Positions 27,109 through 37,042 of a stretch of DNA of 64,000 bases are shown here, piece by piece. Source of the stretch: Paenibacillaceae bacterium (GTDB lineage Bacteria; Bacillota; Clostridia; Lachnospirales; Lachnospiraceae); the NCBI GenBank assembly GCA_015057705.1, contig SVDU01000017.1:56513-120512 (forward strand), read 5' to 3'. The stretch's first letter is position 1; each line of letters starts with the position of its first letter. The notes under the pieces are model-generated. The model ran no database searches. It had not been told where the DNA came from and was given only the letters and a program-made list of their open reading frames with translations. A program made the position numbers and the translations under genes.

Positions 27109-29289
27109 CTACTCTATACCGCGTTTAAAATGTCCCCTTGTAAATTCCGGCAGATTAATTTCTGCCTTTTTCCCCCTTAGAAACTCGTCTGAAAAAGCCT
27201 TAATAATAGTTTCTGTCTCTCCTGGACCCTCAGTTGTAAATTGAAGTCTTAAAGAGGCGGGTGATAAAGAACTCACGGTATTACTTAATCCCAAAAGAGA
27301 AAGGGGGGCTGAGTTATAAATGGAATTGTAGCAAAATGCACAATGGTTCCTTACAGGAAATTCTTTTCCCATACGATCTTTTAAATTTAATTCAACCGGT
27401 GTCTTATCACACCGTTCCATTCCCTGGTGAATGCACTGTGCAGTCACCATCATTGGAAGACGACCGTAGATTAACAGCTCTCCCGGAATCTCTAGCTTTT
27501 CCAATTCTCTGCTGTTTAATTCCACTGGCCAGGTGATTTCATCTGCACCAAGATTCTTGAGCATCTTTTGTGCCAGGTTATTCATTCCATATACGCCGAA
27601 ATCAAAAATAAGATTTCCTCTTATACCTGTCTTCTTTAAATAGCCCGGTTCTTCCATGGAACGGATTAAGAAACCGTCAAATCCGGCTTCTTTTAAATAG
27701 TTCTGATGACGGTCAAAGAACTGCTGGGCTTCTGTACGGAAAATATGAGGCATGGTCAGAAAACACTCTTTTCCCTTTTCATGGCACAAATTTACATATT
27801 GATTCCACCGTTCCGGTTCAAAATGAGCTGCTTCTATATAAAGTCTGTTTACATTGGGATTATACACCACTGCATCAAAACACTCTGGTTTTTCCAGTGA
27901 AACGGTAAGTTTTGATGGTTGGGATGCCTGGGCATCTAAAACATCATTACCCTCACCGGAAGATTCATCTTGCGGGTATTCCCTTTTGTATTCCCGGAGT
28001 ATCTCTGCCTCCAGTTCTTCCAGACCTCTGCGCCTTAAATCATTCAGTGCCTGAACAGGGACAAAGACATTGCCATTAATCTCTGCCTCCAGGTTCTCAA
28101 ATAAAAATGGAGTGTTCCCTGTTTTATTCAGCTGCTTTAACACCTTTTCTTCTGACATCGGCTGGTTTAAAGCCGTCATCACCAGATCTCCTTCTATCAC
28201 AATGCGATGCTCCTGTGACGCCAGGATCAGGGAAGCCTTTTCTCCTTCTGAAAGGAAAATCTTACCAGTAACAGGCACTTTCAACTGCTTTTCCACATAT
28301 TCACGGTCAAGCATATCAAATAGCTGATTATTCCCCTCCCTGAATGACGGTTTTTCCTTCCATACTATCATATCTCTGCCATTATGCTTCTTGTAATAAC
28401 CGTCTGTCTGTCCGCCTCTGTCAAACAGATCAAGAAGTACTTTTCTGTCTTTGTCTTCTACTTTATAGCCACTTCTGCCTTTATTCAGATAGAGATCCGC
28501 ATATTTACGGTAAATGCTTACCACTCCTGCTGTATATCTGGGACTTTTCATTCTGCCCTCGATCTTCATGGAATAGACTCCGGCCTCGATCATATCCGGT
28601 ATAAGATCCAATGTGCTTAAATCCTTCAGACTTAAGCAGTAGCGCTCCTCTTTTTTCCCAAGAGTCTTTCCCCTATCTTTTACATCAAATGGCAGACGGC
28701 AGGTCTGAGCACATCTTCCACGGTTTCCACTTCTGCCCCCGATGAGACTGCTGAAAAGACACTGGCCGGAATAACAATAGCAGAGAGCCCCATGGACAAA
28801 GCTTTCGATCTCTACATCAACCTGTTGGTGGATCTGACTGATCTCTTTTAAAGACAGTTCTCTGGCAGTTACGACCCGTTCTGCACCAAGCTCCTTTAAA
28901 AGCCCGGCTCCATAAACTCCGGTAATCGTCATCTGGGTACTGGCATGAATGGGTAGATCCGGGAAATATTCCCTTACAAAGGAAAACACTCCTAAGTCCT
29001 GAACAATAACAGCATCAAGTCCCTGACGATAGTAAGGAAGAAGGTACTCAAAAAGCTCCTTCATCTCCTGTTCCTTCATAAGAGTATTGACAGTTAAATA
29101 GAGTTTTCTACCATGAAGATGGACATAGTCAATGGCCTCCAGCAGCTTGTCCTCTCCTGGATTTTCTGCGAATGCTCTGGCTCCGAACCGGCTTCCTCCA
29201 ATATATACTGCATCTGCGCCTGCGGCTACTGCCGCCTTCATGCTTTCAAACGAGCCTGCCGGAGCAAGGATCTCAACTATTTTTTTCAC
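27109..29289 (-). CDS. U32 family peptidase / RlhA-like RNA hydroxylation protein
   Basis: About 726 aa. N-terminal U32 domain (EILAPAGSFESMKAAVAAGADAVYIGG, HASTQMTITGVYGAGLL, FVHGALCYCYSGQCLFSSLIGGRSGNRGRCAQTCR with its cysteines, MKIEGRMKSPRYTAGVV), then a long C-terminal region with CIHQGMERCDKTP and HCAFCYNSIYNS. The family includes E. coli RlhA/TrhP, which hydroxylate RNA and need Fe-S clusters; peptidase activity is doubtful. The probable start is the GTG at 29289, because GGAGG lies 5 nt before it and overlaps the ATG at 29301. Confidence 0.9.
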   Translation of the reverse strand: MKKIVEILAPAGSFESMKAAVAAGADAVYIGGSRFGARAFAENPGEDKLLEAIDYVHLHGRKLYLTVNTLMKEQEMKELFEYLLPYYRQGLDAVIVQDLGVFSFVREYFPDLPIHASTQMTITGVYGAGLLKELGAERVVTARELSLKEISQIHQQVDVEIESFVHGALCYCYSGQCLFSSLIGGRSGNRGRCAQTCRLPFDVKDRGKTLGKKEERYCLSLKDLSTLDLIPDMIEAGVYSMKIEGRMKSPRYTAGVVSIYRKYADLYLNKGRSGYKVEDKDRKVLLDLFDRGGQTDGYYKKHNGRDMIVWKEKPSFREGNNQLFDMLDREYVEKQLKVPVTGKIFLSEGEKASLILASQEHRIVIEGDLVMTALNQPMSEEKVLKQLNKTGNTPFLFENLEAEINGNVFVPVQALNDLRRRGLEELEAEILREYKREYPQDESSGEGNDVLDAQASQPSKLTVSLEKPECFDAVVYNPNVNRLYIEAAHFEPERWNQYVNLCHEKGKECFLTMPHIFRTEAQQFFDRHQNYLKEAGFDGFLIRSMEEPGYLKKTGIRGNLIFDFGVYGMNNLAQKMLKNLGADEITWPVELNSRELEKLEIPGELLIYGRLPMMVTAQCIHQGMERCDKTPVELNLKDRMGKEFPVRNHCAFCYNSIYNSAPLSLLGLSNTVSSLSPASLRLQFTTEGPGETETIIKAFSDEFLRGKKAEINLPEFTRGHFKRGIE

Positions 29290-29329
29290 ATATGCCTCCA
29301 AAATTTTCAGTAATTATATTCTGATTGAT

Positions 29330-29375
29330 AAAAAGGAGGAGGTCACGGAAAATCCATGAAACACCCCCTCCTGCC
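29330..29375 (-). terminator. Terminator after zapA
   Basis: Stem GGAGGGGGT paired with ACCTCCTCC (one mismatch), extended by TCATGGA/TCCGTGA with a wobble, then T5 on the minus strand. It starts at the zapA stop and separates the ruvAB-zapA unit from the U32 gene. Confidence 0.85.
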
Positions 29376-29744
29376 TTATTCATTCCTGTCTGAACCGGAA
29401 GATTTCTTTAGTCCAGCCAGTTCTGCTTTCACTGCCTCCAGCTTCATCTGAGTTGCAACCAACTCATGCTTTAAACTGTAGGTTTCCTTCTCCATCTCAG
29501 TTTTTTGCTGCTCCAGTCTTGCTATCTGTTCTCTGGCCTTAAAATAATCATCTGCCATATTTAACTCTATCATAACGTTCTGGTATTCTGCACTCTGCTT
29601 CGTGAATCCTTCCCGACGTTTTAAAGTTATGATCATCTCATTGATGTAGCTGGCAAGGCGCTGTATATACCCCTCTTCTTCACTGCCGCCAAGTGCATAA
29701 ATCCTGCCATCAATCAAAACTTCTGTATATTGCTTGGAATCCAT
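29376..29744 (-). CDS. zapA: Cell division protein ZapA
   Basis: 122 aa. An N-terminal ZapA domain (TEVLIDGRIYALGGSEEEGYIQRLASYINEMI) and a long coiled coil (about 60-112, EQIARLEQQKTEMEKETYSL). ZapA crosslinks FtsZ filaments. It lies downstream of ruvB on the same strand with an 82-bp gap and ends in a terminator. Confidence 0.92.
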   Translation of the reverse strand: MDSKQYTEVLIDGRIYALGGSEEEGYIQRLASYINEMIITLKRREGFTKQSAEYQNVMIELNMADDYFKAREQIARLEQQKTEMEKETYSLKHELVATQMKLEAVKAELAGLKKSSGSDRNE

Positions 29745-29826
29745 GTTGTTCTCTCCCTGTTATCATTTGCTCTTTCTTTACTATATCATACTTTACACAG
29801 TTAGGAAAGTTCTAAAATTCAGGCAG

Positions 29827-30834
29827 TTACGACTCCATGGAGATACCAAGATGCCCATAAGCCCGTTCCGTCGCCACCCGTCCTCTGGACGTCCGGTTTA
29901 AAAATCCATTCATCAGAAGATAAGGTTCATATACATCTTCCAGTGTTCCCGCATCCTCACCCAAAGCGGCAGCAAGAGTATCAAGGCCCACTGGACCTCC
30001 GGCAAATTTTTCAATTACTGTGGTAAGAATTGCGCGGTCGTTATAATCAAGTCCGAATTTATCCACATCCAGGATATCAAGAGCGAAATCAGCCACTTCT
30101 TTTGTAATCACTCCATGGTACTTAACCTGGGCGAAATCCCGCACTCTCTTTAACAGGCGGTTTGCCAGTCTTGGTGTCCCTCTGGAACGCTTGGCAATCT
30201 CCGCCGCTCCCTCATCCTCGATTTCTACCCCCAGAACATCTGCGGATCGGGATACAATTATCTTTAATTCATCCGGTGTGTAAAATTCCAGCTTTTGAAC
30301 TACTCCAAAACGATCCCGAAGGGGTGCTGTCAAAAGCCCGGCTCTGGTGGTGGCTCCCACCAGGGTAAACTTCGGAAGATCCAGCCGGATGGATCTGGCT
30401 GCCGAGTCTTTTCCAAGCATGATATCAATGGCGAAATCCTCCATGGCGGGATAAAGTACTTCCTCCACCTGCCGGTTTAAGCGGTGAATCTCATCAACAA
30501 ACAAGACATCGCCTTCCTGAAGATTATTTAAAATAGCTGCCATCTCACCTGGCTTTTCTATGGCGGGACCTGAAGTAACTTTCATGTTCACGCCCATCTC
30601 ATTGGCAATAATACCGGAAAGAGTGGTCTTTCCAAGTCCGGGAGGACCATAGAACAATACATGGTCTAAGGATTCCCCTCTGGCTTTTGCCGCTTCAATA
30701 TATACTTTTAAATTGGTCCGGATCTTCTCCTGTCCGATATATTCATTCAGACTTCTGGGTCTTAAATTCGGTTCAATCTTTTTATCCTCTTCTGTTAACT
30801 CTGTGGTTATTATTCTACGCTCCATCTTCGCCAT
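29827..30834 (-). CDS. ruvB: Holliday junction branch migration ATPase RuvB
   Basis: 335 aa, normal length. Walker [11 protein letters not shown], Walker [15 protein letters not shown], sensor 1 VGATTRAG, arginine finger region [17 protein letters not shown]-terminal winged helix with [25 protein letters not shown]. It drives branch migration on the RuvA-Holliday junction complex. 13 bp downstream of ruvA, same operon. ATG codons at 1 and 4 are both possible starts. Confidence 0.98.
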   Translation of the reverse strand: MAKMERRIITTELTEEDKKIEPNLRPRSLNEYIGQEKIRTNLKVYIEAAKARGESLDHVLFYGPPGLGKTTLSGIIANEMGVNMKVTSGPAIEKPGEMAAILNNLQEGDVLFVDEIHRLNRQVEEVLYPAMEDFAIDIMLGKDSAARSIRLDLPKFTLVGATTRAGLLTAPLRDRFGVVQKLEFYTPDELKIIVSRSADVLGVEIEDEGAAEIAKRSRGTPRLANRLLKRVRDFAQVKYHGVITKEVADFALDILDVDKFGLDYNDRAILTTVIEKFAGGPVGLDTLAAALGEDAGTLEDVYEPYLLMNGFLNRTSRGRVATERAYGHLGISMES

Positions 30835-30847
30835 ACCCTGTTATATT

Positions 30848-31456
30848 CTATATAAATGCCAAATGCTTTAAGGAAGCCTTTAAGACATCCTCCACAGACA
30901 TGGTGTCCGTTACCTCTACCTGCCGCACCGCACGTCCGGCTTCCGCAGGAGAGTAACCAAGTGCAGTGAGCGCATCAATGGCTTCGCCAGTGACTCCGGT
31001 CTCTTTTCCCAGATCATTGACCGCCTCTTTAAAGGCAGCTGGGATCATATCTTCTATATCAATCTTATCCTTTAAATCCAGAATAATTCTCTGAGCAGTT
31101 TTCGCACCTACGCCAGGCGCCTTGGAAATAGCCTTTGCATCTCCAGATATCACCGCTCTTTTTAAATCATCCGGATCCATGGCAGACAAAATTCCCAGTG
31201 CTCCTTTGGGGCCAATTCCATTCACACTGATCAGCTGCCTAAACATCTTTAAATCCTGGCGGGACAAGAAGCCGTAAAGACACATTGCATCCTCTCTCAC
31301 CTGAAAATATGTATATAACTTTACTTCCCTGCCGACACCCGGAAGCTTCTCAAATACAGACAGGGGAATGAAAATTTCATACCCAACGTTTCCGCACTCA
31401 ATTACGACACAGTCTCCTGTCATCTCGGCAATCGGTCCTTTTACGAAAGAAATCAC
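30848..31456 (-). CDS. ruvA: Holliday junction binding protein RuvA
   Basis: 202 aa. N-terminal OB domain (KGPIAEMTGDCVVIECGNVGYEI), two helix-hairpin-helix segments (LISVNGIGPKGALGIL and KAPGVGAKTAQRIIL), and C-terminal domain III (AIDALTALGYSPAEAGRAV). The start codon is GTG, with AAGGAG 9 nt upstream. It is divergent from the RNase H-like nuclease gene. Confidence 0.97.
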   Translation of the reverse strand: MISFVKGPIAEMTGDCVVIECGNVGYEIFIPLSVFEKLPGVGREVKLYTYFQVREDAMCLYGFLSRQDLKMFRQLISVNGIGPKGALGILSAMDPDDLKRAVISGDAKAISKAPGVGAKTAQRIILDLKDKIDIEDMIPAAFKEAVNDLGKETGVTGEAIDALTALGYSPAEAGRAVRQVEVTDTMSVEDVLKASLKHLAFI

Positions 31457-31634
31457 TCTGCAGTTCTCCTTTTATGTCTTGCAAATACTTTTGAAAAACC
31501 ATTACTTTGATTTTTATCATAGCATACTGCCAGTTGATATGCAAGTAATTGATCGAACAAATATTCTGTACTCCGTTGACGAACCAGAAAGCTTTGGCTA
31601 TAATAAGAAGGGAAAAGAAAGGACGAAACTGCTG

Positions 31635-32729
31635 ATGATCACTCTAAAAAAACAAATAGCCTTTGAAGAAACCTATCCCCTTGACCGTCTGGGAAACCGG
31701 GATGAACTTCTGTTCTTTGACATAGAAACCACCGGATTTTCAGGGGAGTATTCCACTCTCTACTTAATTGGATGTGTCTATTACAGGAACGGGGTCTGGA
31801 ATCTGGTTCAATGGTTTGCCGATACTCTGGATTCGGAAAAAGAGCTTCTTGTAACATTTTTCGAATTTCTTAAAAGCTTTCAAAAGGTAATTCATTTTAA
31901 CGGGGATGGATTTGATATTCCTTATCTGTTAAAGCGCTGCCGTGCCTACGGGTTTGACTATAATTTTTCAGGCACCGAAAGTCTGGACATCTATAAAAAA
32001 ATCCGTCCATACCGGAATCTTTTAGGTCTTTCAAGCATGAAGCAGAAAGCCATTGAAGCATTCTTAGGTGTGGAACGGAAGGATCTTTATTCCGGCGGGC
32101 AGCTGATTGAAGTTTATAAAGATTATTTAGTCTCCAGGGACCAGTACCTTTTTGATTTGCTGATCTTACATAATGAAGACGATTTAAAAGGTATGCCGTT
32201 AATTCTCCCCATTCTAAACTATCCTGATTTTCTGGAGCATGACTTTTCATTGTCAAACCAGGAGCTTATCATCAATCCTGATTTACTCGGACGGGAGCAG
32301 CATCTTCTTAAGCTGACCCTTGAAAATGGTTTTTCTGTACCTGTTGGATTTTCAAAAGCCAATTCCATGGTCAGGGCAACAGCAGACGGCAGAGGGCTCA
32401 CCCTTCTCATCGACCTTTATGAAGGAGAGCTGAAATACTTTTACCCGGATTATAAAAATTACTATTATCTCATATATGAAGACAGAGCCATTCATAAAAG
32501 TGTGGCAGAATACGTCGACAAAGAAGCACGGGTGAAGGCGGCTGCAAAAAACTGCTATATCCGGCAGACCGGCTGCTATGTACCTCAGTTTTCTCCTTTA
32601 TGGACGCCCGTTCTTCAGTATCAGTGGAAAGATAAGATTACCTATTTTGCCTATGATCCAAAGTTCTTTCAGGATCAGGAGAAGCTTCAGGCTTATATCC
32701 GCCATCTGTTCGATCATCTTTCTTCTTAA
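31635..32729 (+). CDS. Ribonuclease H-like exonuclease domain protein (YprB-type)
   Basis: 364 aa. The N-terminal half is a DnaQ/RNase H-like 3'-5' exonuclease: DEDD residues in LLFFDIETTGFSG, HFNGDGFDIPYL and LHNEDDLKGMP. The C-terminal half is less conserved. Similar proteins (B. subtilis YprB type, RNase_H_2) are uncharacterised or linked to RNA/DNA trimming. The start at MITLKKQIAF is preferred because upstream in-frame codons overlap ruvA's start region; AAAGGA lies about 11 nt before it. Confidence 0.85.
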   Translation: MITLKKQIAFEETYPLDRLGNRDELLFFDIETTGFSGEYSTLYLIGCVYYRNGVWNLVQWFADTLDSEKELLVTFFEFLKSFQKVIHFNGDGFDIPYLLKRCRAYGFDYNFSGTESLDIYKKIRPYRNLLGLSSMKQKAIEAFLGVERKDLYSGGQLIEVYKDYLVSRDQYLFDLLILHNEDDLKGMPLILPILNYPDFLEHDFSLSNQELIINPDLLGREQHLLKLTLENGFSVPVGFSKANSMVRATADGRGLTLLIDLYEGELKYFYPDYKNYYYLIYEDRAIHKSVAEYVDKEARVKAAAKNCYIRQTGCYVPQFSPLWTPVLQYQWKDKITYFAYDPKFFQDQEKLQAYIRHLFDHLSS

Positions 32730-32734
32730 GCCGC

Positions 32735-33544
32735 TTATCGGATCCCCTGCATTTTCCGGAAGTCTCTTGGAGATACACCTTTAATTTTTTTAAAGGCATC
32801 TCCAAAGTAATTTCCGTCACCGAACCCGCATTCAAGCGCGATATCTGTCACAGATTTTCCAGTATTTATTAACAGCTGGGCAGCTTCCCGAATCCGGATA
32901 TTGGTTAAATACTCTTTAAACCCAAATCCGGTGACTGATTTAAATTTTCTGGAAAAATAGGCAGGGCTCATATGGATCATTTCTGCGACTTCATTCAGAG
33001 ACAGGGGTGCTCCGTAGTTATGGTAGATATATTCCGCTGCTTCTTCTATGGCTTTTTCTCCAACCTCCATCTTTCCTGCATCCGTTCTTGCTTCCTGACA
33101 CCTGGAAAGAAAAATCAGTAATTCATAGAGATAATTTCTCATCATCATGGGAGAATATCCGTCCTGACCAGCTCCCTCATAAACCATCTTCTGAATTAAT
33201 TCTTCTGCGTAGGACCTGCTGCCTGCCGGTATGGAGACTTTGGAACTTTGAAATAAAGAATCTGTCAGATGGGAACCGCAGCTTTGAGACATATCATTTA
33301 AGTATTCCTTATCAAAGCTCAGAGTAATCCTTTCGTTGACCGGACTGGAATAATTAGTAGTCCGGTGGATTTCACCAGGTGTGATGAATACCATATCACC
33401 TGGTTCCAGATAATATAAGCTGTGATTAATAAATATTTTACAATGCCCCGATACCAGGTAGAACAGTTCGAAATAAGGGTGCCAATGGCTTTTCCACATA
33501 TTAAATTCATAAGGACGTCTTGTCCTGCTGATTTGAAATTCCAT
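32735..33544 (-). CDS. AraC-family transcriptional regulator with cupin sensor
   Basis: 269 aa. N-terminal cupin (HWHPYFELFYLVSGHCKIFINHSLYYLEPGDMVFITPGEIHRT) and two C-terminal HTHs (SLNEVAEMIHMSPAYFSRKFKSVTG, VTDIALECGFGDGNYFGDAFKKIKGVSPRDFRK). Proteins of this kind usually sense a sugar and control carbohydrate genes, but no sugar genes lie next to it. It follows the DUF5662 gene by 7 bp, so the two are co-transcribed. Confidence 0.92.
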   Translation of the reverse strand: MEFQISRTRRPYEFNMWKSHWHPYFELFYLVSGHCKIFINHSLYYLEPGDMVFITPGEIHRTTNYSSPVNERITLSFDKEYLNDMSQSCGSHLTDSLFQSSKVSIPAGSRSYAEELIQKMVYEGAGQDGYSPMMMRNYLYELLIFLSRCQEARTDAGKMEVGEKAIEEAAEYIYHNYGAPLSLNEVAEMIHMSPAYFSRKFKSVTGFGFKEYLTNIRIREAAQLLINTGKSVTDIALECGFGDGNYFGDAFKKIKGVSPRDFRKMQGIR

Positions 33545-33551
33545 AATTTCT

Positions 33552-34097
33552 TTAATAGTCCCCTTTTTTTAACAATTCTCTGATATAGGAAAATGTTTTT
33601 TTCTCTCCCTCATCTTTTAGCATGATAAGAAGAGTTTCTAAAAGTTTTTCCGTCTCAGGCGCAACAATCATATAAGCCTTCCCCTGTACATAATATTCCC
33701 AGGGAGATGCATCCGTATAATCTTTTCCCTTATAGGTCTTAGACGCTGCAATCCGGTCCATGACCATCTCAACCAGATATTTAAGAGGCATTTTATAACC
33801 AATCATCCCTTTTGACGGATCCATGGAAAAATCGATCCAGTATTCACAGTGATGCTTGTTTCGCCCCTTATGATGAAGCCATGCTTTGGAAAAGCCTTTT
33901 TCTTCAATTTCTGCAGCATTGGGACTTCTGTTTCCCTGATAATATAAGACACCTGGTATGAATTCTTCCAGACTGTATTTAGAAAGATCGTGAAGCAGAC
34001 CCTGTTTTATCAACCCTACTCGAAAGCAGTTTTTCATAACCCGGATTTTGTGTATATGAATGGTACAAAAATGTCCCCAAAAGTTTTTAAATTTCAT
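33552..34097 (-). CDS. DUF5662-like protein
   Basis: 181 aa, soluble. Histidine- and tryptophan-rich conserved blocks LLHDLSKYSLEEFIPGVLYY, KAWLHHKGRNKHHCEYWIDF and MPLKYLVEMVMDRIAASKTY suggest an HD-domain-like metal site (LLHDLSKYS, HHKGRNKHH). It looks like the DUF5662 family of unknown function. The start at MKFKNFWGH has AGGAAGGA upstream. Operon with the AraC regulator. Confidence 0.78.
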   Translation of the reverse strand: MKFKNFWGHFCTIHIHKIRVMKNCFRVGLIKQGLLHDLSKYSLEEFIPGVLYYQGNRSPNAAEIEEKGFSKAWLHHKGRNKHHCEYWIDFSMDPSKGMIGYKMPLKYLVEMVMDRIAASKTYKGKDYTDASPWEYYVQGKAYMIVAPETEKLLETLLIMLKDEGEKKTFSYIRELLKKGDY

Positions 34098-34219
34098 ATT
34101 TATCCTTCCTGTCCAACGTAAAATCTTCACCCATTTTATCACAATTACATATGATTTTACCACATATTTTTCGGTTTCATTTTTTTAAGAGAATTCTTGT
34201 TTTTTATGGTGGAAAATGT

Positions 34220-34248
34220 TTGACACCTTACCCATTTTATGCTATTCT
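34220..34248 (+). promoter_or_regulatory. Sigma-A promoter of the first cold-shock gene
   Basis: TTGACA at 34220-34225, a 17-bp spacer, TATTCT at 34243-34248. A leader of about 55 nt follows before the ATG. Confidence 0.75.
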
Positions 34249-34307
34249 TAGGGAAGTTACAGATATCCTGTAACAGTACAATTTATAGTCGTTTTGGAGG
34301 TATCATA

Positions 34308-34505
34308 ATGAAAGGTACAGTTAAGTGGTTTAACAACCAAAAGGGTTACGGATTTATTTCCGACGAACAGGGTAACGATGTATTCGTTCACTACTCAGGT
34401 CTCAACATGGATGGTTTCAAGTCTTTAGATGAAGGCGCTGCTGTAGAGTTCGATGTAGTAGACGGAGCTAAGGGTCCTCAGGCTACAAACGTTATCAAAA
34501 TATAA
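34308..34505 (+). CDS. Cold-shock protein, CspA family
   Basis: 65-aa single cold-shock domain with both RNA-binding motifs, KGYGFIS (RNP1) and DVFVHYS (RNP2). An RNA chaperone; the GC content and strong consensus promoter suggest high expression. The ATG at 34308 has TTGGAGG upstream. A second csp gene lies at 53.1 kb. Confidence 0.96.
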   Translation: MKGTVKWFNNQKGYGFISDEQGNDVFVHYSGLNMDGFKSLDEGAAVEFDVVDGAKGPQATNVIKI

Positions 34506-34573
34506 TCATTGACTTATCAGTGTACCTTTTTTCAATATAGGAAGAAGTTATATTGTTTCACATGATTACGATT

Positions 34574-34599
34574 GGAGCCATCCTAGGATGGCTCTTTTT
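34574..34599 (+). terminator. Terminator after csp
   Basis: GAGCCATCC/GGATGGCTC stem with a very short loop, followed by five T. It lies between converging genes csp and hslO. Confidence 0.8.
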
Positions 34600-34618
34600 G
34601 ACGCTTCTATGGTTTTGA

Positions 34619-35497
34619 TTATTTCGCTTTTTCGTATAAATCTGATAAATCTTCCACTGTAAATTCATAATGTTTATTACAGAAATGGCAGTTTACTTCT
34701 ATGCTCTTTCCGTCCTCAATCATCTCTTCCAGTTCTTTTCTTCCAATGCTGATTAACGCCTTTTCAACCCGCTGCTTATCGCAGTTACAGGTAAACTGAA
34801 CCGGTGTCTGCTCCATGATCTCGAGTCCAAGTCCACCCAGAATATAGGTCAGTATCATCTCCGGAGTTTTCCCTTCTTCCAAAAGAGAAGTCACCGAATG
34901 AATCTCACTCAGTCTTTTTTCCAGCAATTCAATCATCTCTTCTGATGCTCCCGGAAGAAGCTGGATAATAAAACCGCCTGCCTGCTTCACAGTATTATCT
35001 TTGTTCATTAAAACGCCAAGTGCTACGGAAGAAGGTGTCTGTTCTGAATTGGCATAATAATAGGTAATATCTTCTGCGATCTCTCCGCCAACCAATATGG
35101 TCTGTCCCACATATGGCTCTTTTAAACCAATGTCCTGGATGACGCTTAAAACGCCTTCTCCAACAGCACCGCCCACATCCAGTTTTCCGAATTCATTGGG
35201 AGGCAGCATAACGCCGGGATTATACGCATATCCTTTTACATTTCCCTTGGAGTCCGCAGTTACAGTAAGACCTTCTATGGGACCGCTGCCCTGGATCTTA
35301 ATTGTAAGTAAATCCTCTTCTCCCTTCATCATAATACCCATCATACCGCCTGCAGTTAAAAGTCTTCCTAAGGCAGCCGTTGCCACAGGACTGGTATTAT
35401 GAGCCTGTCTTGCATGCTCCACCAAATCCCTGGTAGTCGCTGCAAAAGCTCTGATCTGATGATTCCCTGCTGTTGCCCTTACAATATAATCAGCCAT
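34619..35497 (-). CDS. hslO: Hsp33 redox-regulated chaperone
   Basis: 292 aa. The N-terminal Hsp33 fold has GNHQIRAFAATTRDLVEHARQAHN. The C-terminal zinc switch has four cysteines, CNCDKQR (34 residues before) and CHFCNKH, which form disulfides on oxidative unfolding and activate holdase activity. Start at MADYIVRAT with AAAGGAG upstream; the gene overlaps the methyltransferase 3' end by 8 bp, indicating co-transcription. Confidence 0.96.
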   Translation of the reverse strand: MADYIVRATAGNHQIRAFAATTRDLVEHARQAHNTSPVATAALGRLLTAGGMMGIMMKGEEDLLTIKIQGSGPIEGLTVTADSKGNVKGYAYNPGVMLPPNEFGKLDVGGAVGEGVLSVIQDIGLKEPYVGQTILVGGEIAEDITYYYANSEQTPSSVALGVLMNKDNTVKQAGGFIIQLLPGASEEMIELLEKRLSEIHSVTSLLEEGKTPEMILTYILGGLGLEIMEQTPVQFTCNCDKQRVEKALISIGRKELEEMIEDGKSIEVNCHFCNKHYEFTVEDLSDLYEKAK

Positions 35498-36257
35498 TTT
35501 TTTGCTCCTTTCCATGCTCTCGCGCAATCAGATAAATTCGTTCACTGGTATCCTTAACCGGTTCCCTGGTAAAAGCATCGTATGCCTGTATAAATTCCAG
35601 TCCGGCTTCCTTTAATGCCTTCTTAATTTCTTCGATGGTATAAGCTCTCTGGTAATGGGTTTCCATATATTTCCGATACAGATCTTCTTCCTCTCTGATA
35701 AAAAGAGAAAGATCGTATTCGTTGATTTTTGTATCCTCATCATAAAAATTATCCCAGATGAAGCTGCATTCCTCCCTGTCCTCTGCAATGGTAGTATCTC
35801 CCATCACCGATTCATACTTATAAACGGTATTCAGATCAAAGATAAAAACGCCGCCGGGATCAAGATAATTATTTACCAGCCGGAATACCTCCACCAGATC
35901 TTTGTAATCCAGAATATAGTTGATACAGTCACAGATACTTAAAACAGCCTTCACAGTGCCATAGAGTTCAAACTCCCTCATATCCTGCAGCAGATAAAGA
36001 ATATCCTTGCCAGATTCCGCCCGCTTATCCATGGCAATCTGAAGCATATCTTCCGAGTTGTCCACTCCAATCATATCATAGCCTGCATCTGCAAGAAGCT
36101 CTGTAAGACTTCCTGTTCCGCAGCCTAAATCCAGAACCAGGCCGTCTTTAACCCCATGCTCTTTTAAAAGGCCAGTCACATAACTGCACCAGTCTTCGTA
36201 TGGAATATTATCCATAAACAGATCATAGACTTCCGCAAAATTTGTATACGCTTCCAC
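35490..36257 (-). CDS. Class I SAM-dependent methyltransferase
   Basis: 255 aa. Motif I VLDLGCGTGSLTELLA, motif II region IGVDNSEDMLQIA, then LLQDMREFELYGTVKAVLSICDCINYI. Typical of the small-molecule/cofactor methyltransferase group; the substrate is unknown. The start is GTG at 36257 with AAAGGA 8 nt upstream. Upstream of hslO in the same transcript. Confidence 0.9.
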   Translation of the reverse strand: MEAYTNFAEVYDLFMDNIPYEDWCSYVTGLLKEHGVKDGLVLDLGCGTGSLTELLADAGYDMIGVDNSEDMLQIAMDKRAESGKDILYLLQDMREFELYGTVKAVLSICDCINYILDYKDLVEVFRLVNNYLDPGGVFIFDLNTVYKYESVMGDTTIAEDREECSFIWDNFYDEDTKINEYDLSLFIREEEDLYRKYMETHYQRAYTIEEIKKALKEAGLEFIQAYDAFTREPVKDTSERIYLIAREHGKEQKNG

Positions 36258-36295
36258 TTATGAGTTCCTTTCTTTATAGCCCTATTTCTCCCAAT

Positions 36296-36336
36296 GGAAA
36301 AACAAAGCAGGTAGCCCCGGAGAGATACCTGCTTTC
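36296..36336 (-). terminator. Terminator after the SEC-C gene
   Basis: Stem AAAGCAGGTA paired with TACCTGCTTT, then GTTTTT on the minus strand. It separates the SEC-C protein gene from the methyltransferase gene. Confidence 0.85.
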
Positions 36337-36376
36337 CTGTCTCATTGTCTCACTGCAATCACAGCAACCGTTACAA

Positions 36377-36886
36377 TTACAGGTTCTGTCCGCAGCACTT
36401 TTTATATTTCTTGCCGCTGCCGCATGGACATGGATCATTTCTTCCGATTTTAGCACCCTTTACAATGGTTCCGGAAGCTTTCTGAGTCTTATAGAGTTCC
36501 TTCTTCTTTTCCTCTGTCAGGATCTCATCCCACTGGGGAAGGCTGTAGAGCCATTCGGCTTTTGCTTCTACCATATTATAATAAAGCTTTTCGGGATCGA
36601 TCTCAATTTTAACAACGGTATTCTCGTCCATCGTCTCAACAGGATTCTCGTAACCCTTTAAGCTTTCATTGATACCATCTAAAAATCCGGTCATAGTCTG
36701 CACATCTGTGCCATATCTCTTAGCCAGTTCTTCAACGGTTCCTTCCACTACTTCTTCCGGCTTAGACAGAATATGTTCGTAAATTCCCTTTTCAACCTTA
36801 AAATACTGGGTCCATAATTCTTCTTTTTCTTTATCATCCAGACCTTCGCCGTATGCCAGATTTCTCCAATTTTCTAAAATAGTCAT
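36377..36886 (-). CDS. SEC-C motif protein
   Basis: 169 aa. The C-terminus is a SecA-type zinc motif, [20 protein letters not shown] (CPC...CC ligands). The N-terminal 140 aa are a helical acidic domain ([32 protein letters not shown]). The role is unknown; SEC-C tails often bind zinc and ribosomes or SecB-like partners. The start at MTILENWRN has AAAGGATGG about 11 nt upstream and is a best guess among several Met codons. Confidence 0.88.
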   Translation of the reverse strand: MTILENWRNLAYGEGLDDKEKEELWTQYFKVEKGIYEHILSKPEEVVEGTVEELAKRYGTDVQTMTGFLDGINESLKGYENPVETMDENTVVKIEIDPEKLYYNMVEAKAEWLYSLPQWDEILTEEKKKELYKTQKASGTIVKGAKIGRNDPCPCGSGKKYKKCCGQNL

Positions 36887-36978
36887 GATTAAAACCATCC
36901 TTTTGTCTGTTCTTTCTTGTAATACTCCATCAAACAGTATATAACATATTGAAAAATTTTGCAATGCAGCTTTTAAGA

Positions 36979-37028
36979 AAAATACAAACTGCCTTCTTTC
37001 CTGAAGAAAATGGAATAGAAGGCAGCTT
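36979..37028 (-). terminator. Terminator after the TRAP operon
   Basis: CTGCCTTCT paired with AGAAGGCAG across a 19-base loop, then TTTGTATTTTT on the minus strand, 15 bp after the dctM stop. Confidence 0.75.
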
Positions 37029-37042
37029 ATACTTATCATTTC